Source of the DNA: an uncultured Clostridium sp.
Lineage (GTDB): Bacteria; Bacillota; Clostridia; TANB77; CAG-465
DNA: 12,507 nucleotides
Assembly: GCA_900554875.1 (NCBI GenBank)
Contig: USJA01000017.1
Span: 1 to 12,507, forward strand
Reading direction: 5' to 3'
The notes beneath the pieces are model-generated. The model made no database searches, was not told the origin of the DNA, and worked only from the letters and a program-made list of their open reading frames with translations. This document shows positions 6,187 through 12,507 of this stretch, one piece after another (position 1 is the stretch's first letter; the number at the start of each line of letters is the position of its first letter). A program made the position numbers and the translations under genes.

Positions 6187-7044
6187 CTATTTCTTTACAA
6201 TATTTTTTATATTTACACCAGTTTTTGTTCTATCTAATTTTGTTAGTAGTAATTCTTTTAAAGTATCACCTGTAAGTTCTCTTCTTAATTTTCCATTTTC
6301 AACAAGAGAAATTATACCTGTTTCTTCTGAAACAACAATTACAAGAGCATCAGATATTTCAGTAATTCCTACAGCCGCTCTATGTCTTGTCCCAAGATTT
6401 TTTGGAACAGAAACTTCAGAGGCAAGTGGTAAAATACATTTTGCAGCAAGTATTTCTGACTTATCAATTACAATTGCACCATCATGAAGAGGCGTACGGG
6501 GCATAAAAATATTCTGAATTAATTCTGATGATACTTTAGCAGATAAGTTTACACCTTCTTTTAAAACTTCTGATACCTTAGTATTTCTTTCTATTACAAT
6601 AAGAGCTCCTATCTTTTTTAGTGACATTATTTCAACAGCTTTTACAATCTCAGATATTGAATGTTTAACCATAATGTTATCGTCCATATCAAAAATTCCA
6701 ACTAACTTACTTCTTCCAAGTTTTTCAAATACGTTTCGTATTTCGGGTTGAAATACGACTATTAGCAATATTACTCCATAAGTTACAAAATTAGTCAAAA
6801 TAAAATTTAATATTACCATATTAAAAACTTTTGCAATTATAACAAGGAAAGCAAGCATCAATATCCCTTTTACAATTTGTTTTGCCCTTGTTTGCCTTAA
6901 AATTCTAATTATATAATATGCAATAAATAAAACAATTGCAAGATCTATTACAAGTATAAAAACTCTCCATGGACTAGTAAGGTCAAGTGCATCTTTTAAA
7001 AAATACATCAGTTCTATTATTTTAAGCCATATTGTATGAAACAT
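6187..7044 (-). CDS. cdaA: Diadenylate cyclase CdaA (c-di-AMP synthase)
   Basis: A 285-residue membrane-bound diadenylate cyclase that makes cyclic di-AMP from two ATP. Three membrane segments (about 28-47, 58-76, 80-98) precede VFQPEIR and a cytosolic DAC domain with the catalytic LHDGA (Asp188-Ala190) and GTRHRAA (Arg220-His-Arg222) motifs, both intact. The frame could begin at a GTG four codons upstream (7056), but that GTG lies inside the ribosome site AGGTGG (7053-7058). The ATG at 7044, 8 bases downstream, is preferred. The stop of the 35-codon membrane ORF is embedded in the same ribosome site, so translation is probably coupled. In Bacillus and relatives cdaA is followed by cdaR and glmM; neither is here. 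c-di-AMP controls potassium and osmolyte transport and wall homeostasis in Bacillota. Confidence 0.96.
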   Translation of the reverse strand: MFHTIWLKIIELMYFLKDALDLTSPWRVFILVIDLAIVLFIAYYIIRILRQTRAKQIVKGILMLAFLVIIAKVFNMVILNFILTNFVTYGVILLIVVFQPEIRNVFEKLGRSKLVGIFDMDDNIMVKHSISEIVKAVEIMSLKKIGALIVIERNTKVSEVLKEGVNLSAKVSSELIQNIFMPRTPLHDGAIVIDKSEILAAKCILPLASEVSVPKNLGTRHRAAVGITEISDALVIVVSEETGIISLVENGKLRRELTGDTLKELLLTKLDRTKTGVNIKNIVKK

Positions 7045-7056
7045 AAAGTTCACCAC

Positions 7057-7164
7057 CTATATATTTTGAACAGCTGAAATGAGAACAGCAAACATTGAAA
7101 ATACCATCGAAAATATAAGTATTCCAACTATAGTATATTTTAAAATACTTCTTCTTTTTTCCAT
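7057..7164 (-). CDS. 35-residue single-pass membrane protein between glyS and cdaA
   Basis: A 35-codon ORF whose product has a basic N terminus (MEKRRSILKY) followed by one hydrophobic segment of about 24 residues (9-32) containing the doublet SMVFSM, and a short tail. It begins with ATG at 7164 behind an excellent ribosome site (GAGGTGA, 7170-7176), 13 bases after the glyS stop. It ends in TAG inside the cdaA ribosome site. The open frame can be read further upstream into glyS, but that extension has no such site and overlaps glyS coding. Size and layout recall tiny membrane proteins of Bacillota such as DUF4044 or Prli42; this is only a resemblance. The tight placement suggests co-expression with CdaA, itself a membrane enzyme. 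Confidence 0.8.
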   Translation of the reverse strand: MEKRRSILKYTIVGILIFSMVFSMFAVLISAVQNI

Positions 7165-7177
7165 TAAAATCACCTCT

Positions 7178-8542
7178 TTATATTTCAAATTTTCCATCAA
7201 ACCATTTTGTAATTTCGTCAATCTTAACTCTTTCTTGTTCCATAGTATCCCTATTTCTAATAGTAACACATTTATCTTCTAAAGAATCAAAGTCAAATGT
7301 TATACAATAAGGTGTTCCAACTTCATCTTGTCTTCTATATCTTTTACCTATTGATCCTGCAACATCATAATCACAATTATATTTTTTAGAAAGTAATGAA
7401 TACACTTCTTCAGCTCCTTCAGATAATTTTTTAGAAAGAGGTAAAATTGCAATTTTTACAGGTGCAATAGATGGATGTAATTTTAAAACAACTCTTGTAT
7501 CATCATCATTTATCTTTTCTTCTAAATATGCATCACATAGAACAGCAAGTGTAAGTCTATCACATCCAAGAGACGCTTCAATAACATATGGAATAAATTT
7601 TTCACCAGTTTCTGGATCTAAGTATTCCATTGACTTTCCACTATATTCCTGATGCCTTGATAAATCATAATTTGTCCTATTATGTGTACCACATAATTCA
7701 TCCCATCCGTGAGGATACTTAAATTGAATATCACATGCTTCCTTAGCATAGTGAGCTAATTTTTCATGGTCTTTAAATCTAAGGTTTTCTTTATTGATTC
7801 CTATTGAAGTTATAAAGTTCATTTGTTTTTCTTTATATTCTTCATAAAACTTACTATCTGTTCCTTCTTTACAGAACCATTGGTGTTCCATTTGTTCAAA
7901 TTCAATTGTTCTAAAAGTAAAATTTCCAGGTGTGATTTCATTTCTAAATGCCTTACCAATTTGGCCTATTCCAAATGGAATTTTGCTTCTTGATGTTCTT
8001 GCTACATTTAAGAAGTTAACAAACTCACCTTGAGCAGTTTCTGGTCTTAAATAAACAACAGAAGTTTGGTCTTTTACAACTCCTCTTTTTGTTTCAAACA
8101 TTAAGTTGAATTCTCTTATCTCAGTATAATTTACCTTACCACAGTTTGGACATGGTATTTTATGTTCTACGATGTAATCATACAATTCTTTATCATTTAA
8201 AGTATCAGGATTTATTTCATCTGTAAATGATTCAATTAATTTATCTGCTCTATGCCTTGTTTTACACTCTTTACAATCAATTAAAGGATCAGAAAAGCTT
8301 CCTACATGTCCAGATGCTTCCCATACTCGTGGATTCATAAGAATTGCGGCATCAACGCCATAACTATCTTTATTTTCCTGAATAAATTTTTTCCACCATG
8401 CTTTTTTTATATTATTTTTAAGTTCAGCTCCGTATGGACCGTAATCCCAAGTATTGGCAAGCCCTCCATATATTTCTGAACCAGGATATACATATCCTCT
8501 TTGTTTACATAGATTAACTATTTTTTCCATTGAATCTACCAT
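7178..8542 (-). CDS. glyS: Glycyl-tRNA synthetase, single-chain alpha2 type
   Basis: A 454-residue class II GlyRS of the homodimeric type, related to archaeal and eukaryotic enzymes, not the alpha2-beta2 form with separate glyQ and glyS chains. The N terminus has RGYVYPGSEIYGGLANTWDY (15-34), followed by WEASGHV at 74-80. Two CxxC pairs (Cys90/93, Cys131/134) look like a zinc-binding insert. Motif 2 is GKAFRNEI (196-203), motif 3 is EASLGCDRL (322-330), and the C-terminal anticodon-binding domain begins near 359. The start is fixed by AGGAGG (8550-8555), which overlaps the TAG of the upstream membrane-protein gene. No T-box leader is present. It lies in an operon with the small membrane ORF and cdaA. 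Confidence 0.97.
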   Translation of the reverse strand: MVDSMEKIVNLCKQRGYVYPGSEIYGGLANTWDYGPYGAELKNNIKKAWWKKFIQENKDSYGVDAAILMNPRVWEASGHVGSFSDPLIDCKECKTRHRADKLIESFTDEINPDTLNDKELYDYIVEHKIPCPNCGKVNYTEIREFNLMFETKRGVVKDQTSVVYLRPETAQGEFVNFLNVARTSRSKIPFGIGQIGKAFRNEITPGNFTFRTIEFEQMEHQWFCKEGTDSKFYEEYKEKQMNFITSIGINKENLRFKDHEKLAHYAKEACDIQFKYPHGWDELCGTHNRTNYDLSRHQEYSGKSMEYLDPETGEKFIPYVIEASLGCDRLTLAVLCDAYLEEKINDDDTRVVLKLHPSIAPVKIAILPLSKKLSEGAEEVYSLLSKKYNCDYDVAGSIGKRYRRQDEVGTPYCITFDFDSLEDKCVTIRNRDTMEQERVKIDEITKWFDGKFEI

Positions 8543-8553
8543 AATAATTCCTC

Positions 8554-9357
8554 CTAATTATTTATAGTAATATCTATAACTCCATATTTACTATCTACAA
8601 GTTCACCTTCATTAAATATTAAATGAAACTTTCCTTCTTTTATATAAAAAGGTTTTACGCCTGTATAGGTGTAATTGAAATCTGATTCCTTCATCATCTT
8701 ATTCGAAACAACATAATCCTTTATAGAGTCTCGTATAATTGTTTTGTAATCTTTACCAAATAAAATTTGTGCAATATTATTTGATTGAGTTATCTGCTCC
8801 TTAGTTGCGGCATCAATATTGTATGTTTTTATTTTATTCATAGTATTTTTCTTTGCAGAATCATCAACAATTCTTTCATAAATTGTTACAGATATAATTT
8901 TATTTTCTTCAATCATATTTTCATATACATTGTAAGTTACTGTGTATGTATATTTACTTGAAGCTGAGGCCATTTGCTCTTTTAGACTATTAAACATATC
9001 TGTATAATATTTATTTATTTCATTATTTATACTTGAAAGTTCTTCACCCTCAATAGATATAACTGGAAGAGTCATATTTGCTTTCATTTTTGAGTTAGAC
9101 GTATCTTTTATTATTTTATCTTTAACAACATATTGAATACTTTGGTTTTTCTTTGTTATTTCGTCTTTATTTGCCTTATCTACATCAACTAAACTTTGCG
9201 TTTGTGTATTATCAGCACTTGTTCCCACTACAGCAGGTTCTTCTTCCATTTTAAGTCCAAAATATAATATTGTTCCACCTATAATAAAGAAAAGTAAAAG
9301 ACCAATTACAACACCCTTTGAACTTTTCTTTTTTTCAGTTAATTTCATAGTTTCCAT
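8554..9357 (-). CDS. Membrane-anchored protein with DUF4163/DUF3298-like extracellular domain
   Basis: A 267-residue protein with a short basic cytoplasmic end (KLTEKKKSSK), one membrane segment at about 14-36, a low-complexity spacer to about 75, and an extracellular domain. The domain begins LPVISIEGEELSSINNEINKYY (97-118), typical of DUF4163, and ends with FYIKEGKFHLIFNEGEL (237-253) near VIDITI, typical of DUF3298. These two modules occur together in the anti-sigma factor RsiV, where they bind lysozyme, and next to the deacetylase domain of PdaC. No deacetylase or sigma-binding domain is visible here, and no sigma factor gene is adjacent. The ATG at 9357 follows GAGGGTGAT, and a good promoter lies just upstream. 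The fold family is fairly likely; the ligand is unknown. Confidence 0.8.
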   Translation of the reverse strand: METMKLTEKKKSSKGVVIGLLLFFIIGGTILYFGLKMEEEPAVVGTSADNTQTQSLVDVDKANKDEITKKNQSIQYVVKDKIIKDTSNSKMKANMTLPVISIEGEELSSINNEINKYYTDMFNSLKEQMASASSKYTYTVTYNVYENMIEENKIISVTIYERIVDDSAKKNTMNKIKTYNIDAATKEQITQSNNIAQILFGKDYKTIIRDSIKDYVVSNKMMKESDFNYTYTGVKPFYIKEGKFHLIFNEGELVDSKYGVIDITINN

Positions 9358-9378
9358 TTACTATCACCCTCGCTACAT

Positions 9379-9407
9379 ATTTTACTACATATTATCTTTT
9401 TTTTCAA
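9379..9407 (-). promoter_or_regulatory. Predicted sigma-A promoter for the DUF3298-glyS-smORF-cdaA operon
   Basis: On the minus strand TTGAAA (9402-9407) and TAAAAT (9379-9384) are separated by 17 bases in the 70-base gap after the P-loop/Asp23 gene. Transcription would begin near 9372, about 15 bases before the start codon, leaving room only for the ribosome site and no T-box or other riboswitch. No clear terminator closes the upstream unit, so readthrough from pnp is possible. Confidence 0.68.
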
Positions 9408-9427
9408 CTAAATTAAATATAAATAGT

Positions 9428-10249
9428 TTATTTACTAATAGATTTTACGTTAATATTTATTCCAAATAAGTTTATACCTGTAGTTTTATCAACCGAATAA
9501 ATCACTGTGTTCTTTATTTCAGAACTAAGTTTTGGAATATTATATCCAAACTTAATTTCAATATCAATATCCAATTTCATACCGTCTATAAATTTATTTG
9601 TATTTACTCTCATTACCTTACTTACACCAGGTACTCTTGAAACGCTATATGTTATTATATCATTAATTACAGTATCAGAAATAACAAAATTACCTAAATA
9701 ACTATATGTTGGACGAATAATCGTCTTTTCATAGTTATCTTCATCTTCATCATCAGCGTTTTTATTGAAGAAATTAAATATTTTTAAGGAATCTAAAAAA
9801 TACCCTGAAAATTGTTTTTTTATTTCAAAAGTAGGAACTGGTACAATATGCTTACCTTCTTCAGTTCTTGACCTTCTTGCTTCTTCTATTTGCTCCTTTG
9901 TCGCTACCTCTTCAATATATATTGTGTGACATATTTCATCTAATTCTAAATTCTCGGCAATTGTTTTTACCATTTTATCAGATGTACCAAGTATTAGTAT
10001 TTTATCAATCTTTTCTTTTTTTATAAAATCAGCCATTTGCTTTTTTCTAGATTCATCTAAAAATATAGCTGCCTTAACAGAGGCTATTTTACTAGCCTCT
10101 GTTTTAGCAGATTTTCCTGCAATTACTTTATTATCTTTAATTAATATGGCATCATCTATTATATACCTGATCCCATATTTCTTTGCAACACGCTGTGCGT
10201 TATAACTCTTTCCCGTTCCTGTCTTACCAACAAAAGCATATACTTGCAT
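9428..10249 (-). CDS. P-loop NTPase fused to an Asp23/Gls24-like domain
   Basis: A 273-residue two-domain protein. Residues 1-135 look like a P-loop NTPase: VYAFVGKTGTGKSYNAQ carries a Walker A motif (8-15), followed by YIIDDAILIKDNKVIAGKSAKTE (29-51) and a hydrophobic strand with ILILGTSDK (85-92). An acidic linker (DDEDED, 166-171) leads to a C-terminal domain at about 178-271 resembling Asp23/Gls24 proteins: NFVISDTVINDIITYSV, VPGVSKV, and LDIDIEIKFGYNIPKLSSEI, ending TGINLFGININV. Asp23 proteins are alkaline-shock or envelope-stress factors, often membrane-associated through a partner. The ribosome site AGGTG (10257-10261) overlaps the TAG of pnp, so the two are probably translated together. 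Nucleotide binding is inferred from the motif only. Confidence 0.85.
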   Translation of the reverse strand: MQVYAFVGKTGTGKSYNAQRVAKKYGIRYIIDDAILIKDNKVIAGKSAKTEASKIASVKAAIFLDESRKKQMADFIKKEKIDKILILGTSDKMVKTIAENLELDEICHTIYIEEVATKEQIEEARRSRTEEGKHIVPVPTFEIKKQFSGYFLDSLKIFNFFNKNADDEDEDNYEKTIIRPTYSYLGNFVISDTVINDIITYSVSRVPGVSKVMRVNTNKFIDGMKLDIDIEIKFGYNIPKLSSEIKNTVIYSVDKTTGINLFGININVKSISK

Positions 10250-10259
10250 ATATAAACAC

Positions 10260-12368
10260 CTAAACTTTCATTAAATCTTTTGCAGTCAAACTAAATTTTC
10301 CATCATCTTTTCCGATTTCAGTAACTTTAACAAGAATGTCATCTCCAACTTTTAATACATCTTCAACTTTCTTTATTCTTTCATTTGAAATTTGAGATAT
10401 ATGTAGAAGTCCTTCTTTACCAGGTAATACCTCGACTAAAGCTCCAAATTGTAAAATCTTAGTTACTTTACCCATATATACTTTACCAAGTTCAACGTCT
10501 TCAGTAAGAGATTTTATTGTAGTTATTGCTTTATCAAGCATTTTTGCATCTACACCTGAAACAAAAACTGTTCCGTCATCTTCAATATCAATTTTAACAC
10601 CAGTTTCATCAATTATTTTATTTATAGTTTTTCCACCAGCACCAATTACATCACCAATTTTAGATGGATTAATTTTTATACTTTCAATTTTAGGAGCATA
10701 TTTTGATAAATTAGTTCTTGGTTTTTCAATTTCTTTTAACATAATTTCATCTAGTATATACTCTCTTGCTTTTTTAGTTCTTGCAAAAGCTTCCTCTATT
10801 ATTTCATATGTAAGACCATCAATTTTAATGTCAACTTGAATAGCTGTAATACCTTTTTTTGTACCACCAACTTTAAAGTCCATATCACCAAAGAAGTCTT
10901 CTATTCCTTGAATATCAGTTACCATTACATAATCTGAAGTATCCCCATTGTTAGTAAATAATCCTGTAGAAATTCCAGCAACAGGAGCCTTAATTGGAAC
11001 TCCAGCATCCATAAGTGCAAGTGTTGATGCACAAATACTACCTTGTGAAGTTGAACCATTTGAGCTTAAAACTTCTGATACAACCCTAATTGCATATGGA
11101 AATTCTTCTTTTGAAGGTATTACAGGTTCTAGAGCACGTTCTGCTAAAGCACCATGTCCAATTTCACGTCTTCCAGGTCCTCTTGCAGGTCTTGCTTCTC
11201 CAACACTATATGATGGCATGTTATAATGATGCATATATCTTTTTGTTACTTCCTCATCTAGTCCATCAAAAGTTTGCTCTTCTGAAACACTTCCTAATGT
11301 TACAAGTGATAAAACTTGAGTAAGTCCTCTATTAAATAATGCACTACCATGAACCCTATTAAATAAGCCCACTTCACATGATAGAGGTCTAATCTCATCA
11401 TGTGCCCTTCCATCTACTCTTTTTCCTTCTTCTTTTACCAATGTTCTAACAGCTTTTTTCTCAGCTTTATATAGTGCTTCTGATAACATAGATTTATTGT
11501 TTTGATATTCTTCTTCGCCATATTTTTTTATGTATTCATCTATGACAAAATTATCTACATTAGTAACGTTTTCATCTCTTTGTTTCTTAGTATCTGTTTG
11601 AACTGCTTCTTTTAATTTTTCTGTTGCAAGCTCATCAACAAACCTAACCATTTCTTCAGGAACAGCAAAAGATTTATATTCTGCTTTTTTCTTTCCAACT
11701 TCACTTTTAATTTCTTGTATGAATTTGCAAAGTTTCTTTATTTCTTCATGCCCAGCTTTAATAGCTTCTAGCATTTTTTCATCTGGAACTTCTTTTGCTC
11801 CAGCTTCAATCATACATACTTTATCTTCTGTAGCAGACACTGTAAGATCTAAAGTTGACTTTTCTCTTTGCTCTAAATTTGGATTTAAAACAATTTTATC
11901 ATCTACAATTCCAACTTTTATTGAACCTACTAACTTATCAAATGGAATGTCAGATATGTTAAGTGCAATAGAAGCACCAATTGCAGCTGGTATTTCAGGT
12001 AAAATATCTGGATCAACTGCAAGTGTTAAAGCATTTATTGATGTATCATTTCTATAGTCCTTTGGAAATAACGGTCTAAGTGGTCTATCAATTACTCTTG
12101 ATACCAAAATTGCCTTTGTTGTTGGTCTACCTTCTCTTTTTACATATCCTCCAGGAATCTTTCCTACAGCATAAAGTCTTTCTTCATAATCTACAGAAAG
12201 TGGCAAAAAATCTATACCATCTCTTGGCTCTTTTGACATAGTTACATTAACTAAAACTGCAGTATCTCCGTATCTTACTAGACAAGATCCATTAGCTTGA
12301 GATGCCATTTTTCCCGTTTCTACAACTAAATTTCTTCCTGCAAACTCTGTTTCAAATTTTTTATACAT
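10260..12368 (-). CDS. pnp: Polyribonucleotide nucleotidyltransferase (PNPase)
   Basis: A 702-residue PNPase, a phosphorolytic 3'-5' exoribonuclease that also adds RNA tails, forms a trimer and takes part in mRNA decay. All domains are present: the first RNase PH-like domain (about 1-225), the helical linker (about 235-310), the catalytic second RNase PH domain with SNGSTSQGSICAST (436-449) and the acidic residues Asp491 and Asp497 in EDFFGDMDFKVGGT, a KH domain with GDVIGAGGKTINKI (572-585), and an S1 domain (about 626-698). AGGAGG at 12375-12380 fixes the start. It has its own promoter and a structured leader, and overlaps the ribosome site of the P-loop/Asp23 gene at its stop. In many bacteria rpsO lies immediately upstream; that would be beyond the window. 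Confidence 0.98.
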   Translation of the reverse strand: MYKKFETEFAGRNLVVETGKMASQANGSCLVRYGDTAVLVNVTMSKEPRDGIDFLPLSVDYEERLYAVGKIPGGYVKREGRPTTKAILVSRVIDRPLRPLFPKDYRNDTSINALTLAVDPDILPEIPAAIGASIALNISDIPFDKLVGSIKVGIVDDKIVLNPNLEQREKSTLDLTVSATEDKVCMIEAGAKEVPDEKMLEAIKAGHEEIKKLCKFIQEIKSEVGKKKAEYKSFAVPEEMVRFVDELATEKLKEAVQTDTKKQRDENVTNVDNFVIDEYIKKYGEEEYQNNKSMLSEALYKAEKKAVRTLVKEEGKRVDGRAHDEIRPLSCEVGLFNRVHGSALFNRGLTQVLSLVTLGSVSEEQTFDGLDEEVTKRYMHHYNMPSYSVGEARPARGPGRREIGHGALAERALEPVIPSKEEFPYAIRVVSEVLSSNGSTSQGSICASTLALMDAGVPIKAPVAGISTGLFTNNGDTSDYVMVTDIQGIEDFFGDMDFKVGGTKKGITAIQVDIKIDGLTYEIIEEAFARTKKAREYILDEIMLKEIEKPRTNLSKYAPKIESIKINPSKIGDVIGAGGKTINKIIDETGVKIDIEDDGTVFVSGVDAKMLDKAITTIKSLTEDVELGKVYMGKVTKILQFGALVEVLPGKEGLLHISQISNERIKKVEDVLKVGDDILVKVTEIGKDDGKFSLTAKDLMKV

Positions 12369-12385
12369 ATTTTTCCTCCTACTCT

Positions 12386-12452
12386 GGGGGATGTAATAAT
12401 AATTTGTAAATACATTAATTATATACTCACAAATTATTACTACACAAACCCC
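12386..12452 (-). promoter_or_regulatory. Long hairpin in the pnp leader
   Basis: In the pnp transcript a 16-bp helix joins 12429-12444 to 12392-12407. It is continuous apart from one G-U pair (12440 with 12396), which would be an A-C mismatch on the other strand. A GGGG/CCCC clamp (12449-12452 with 12387-12390) lies beyond a 4-by-1 internal loop. The 21-base loop is AT-rich. No T tract follows, so this is not a terminator. Such helices in the pnp leader of enteric bacteria are cut by RNase III and mediate PNPase autoregulation; the same role is inferred here. Confidence 0.65.
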
Positions 12453-12468
12453 AATATTATCTACGGAT

Positions 12469-12497
12469 ATTATACTATATTTAATCTAATACTTCAA
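12469..12497 (-). promoter_or_regulatory. Predicted sigma-A promoter for pnp
   Basis: On the minus strand TTGAAG (12492-12497) and a perfect TATAAT (12469-12474) lie 17 bases apart. The inferred start near 12462 places the leader hairpin about 10 bases from the 5' end of the transcript and gives a leader of about 94 bases. An upstream gene, probably off the right edge, may also read through. Confidence 0.7.
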
Positions 12498-12507
12498 GAA
12501 AAAAATA

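Noticed and set aside
7045..7056. GTG start of cdaA four codons upstream
   Set aside because: The GTG codons are part of the AGGTGG ribosome site serving the ATG at 7044.
7165..7269. The longer 70-codon reading of the small ORF, extending into glyS
   Set aside because: It overlaps conserved glyS coding and lacks a ribosome site. The 35-codon version has a strong site and a sensible membrane topology.
9358..9427. Possible terminator after the P-loop/Asp23 gene
   Set aside because: Only a weak AACTA/TAGTT pairing is present and no T tract follows on the minus strand; the region is better explained as a promoter.
10948..11323. Plus-strand open frames opposite pnp, and similar ones opposite lysS, cdaA and the P-loop/Asp23 gene
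   Set aside because: They are antisense to well-conserved coding sequence, have no ribosome sites and translate to no recognisable protein.
12499..12505. T run on the minus strand at the right edge, possibly the tail of an upstream terminator
   Set aside because: The stem that would define a terminator lies outside the window.

Overview
The window is a compact, AT-rich bacterial chromosome segment. It has short intergenic gaps, strong AGGAGG-type ribosome binding sites, consensus sigma-A promoters and standard stop codons, including TGA used as a stop. The gene set is dCMP deaminase ComEB, TrmL, a BmrU/YegS-type lipid kinase, GreA, LysS, single-chain alpha2-type GlyRS, the c-di-AMP synthase CdaA, an Asp23/Gls24-type domain and PNPase. 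Together with the base composition this points to a low-GC Bacillota, most likely a member of the Clostridia. The sequence does not settle the genus. Most of the window is conserved housekeeping DNA; no prophage, CRISPR array, toxin-antitoxin pair or intact transposon is visible.

Layout from left to right. Bases 1-138 are non-coding and hold an imperfect 25-bp-period repeat and a consensus promoter driving an elongator tRNA-Met (139-215). A bidirectional hairpin terminator separates the tRNA from a run of minus-strand genes: comEB, trmL (each with its own promoter) and a two-repeat peptidoglycan-binding-domain protein with its own terminator. The only plus-strand protein gene is a diacylglycerol kinase-family gene (2205-3086). 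It diverges from the peptidoglycan-binding gene and converges on lysS across a shared terminator. From 3150 to the right end everything is on the minus strand. In transcription order (right to left) this is pnp, a P-loop/Asp23 fusion gene, a membrane-anchored DUF4163/DUF3298-like gene, glyS, a 35-codon membrane ORF, cdaA, an unrecognised 292-residue gene, greA and lysS.

Promoter-like sequences split that stretch into at least three units. One is pnp with the P-loop/Asp23 gene, whose leader carries a long hairpin like a PNPase autoregulatory element. The second is DUF3298-like, glyS, small ORF and cdaA, possibly reading on into the unrecognised gene. The third is greA-lysS. Stop codons inside the next gene's Shine-Dalgarno sequence suggest translational coupling at three junctions.

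Functionally the window mixes translation (tRNA-Met, TrmL, LysRS, GlyRS), transcription and RNA turnover (GreA, PNPase), nucleotide metabolism (dCMP deaminase) and envelope or second-messenger functions (lipid kinase, CdaA, DUF3298-like anchor protein, Asp23-like fusion, PG-binding protein). The least ordinary part is the glyS-small membrane ORF-cdaA cluster, which lacks the usual cdaR and glmM partners directly downstream of cdaA. Start sites for trmL, the lipid kinase, cdaA and the small ORF were chosen from ribosome binding sites and are shorter than the longest open frames.
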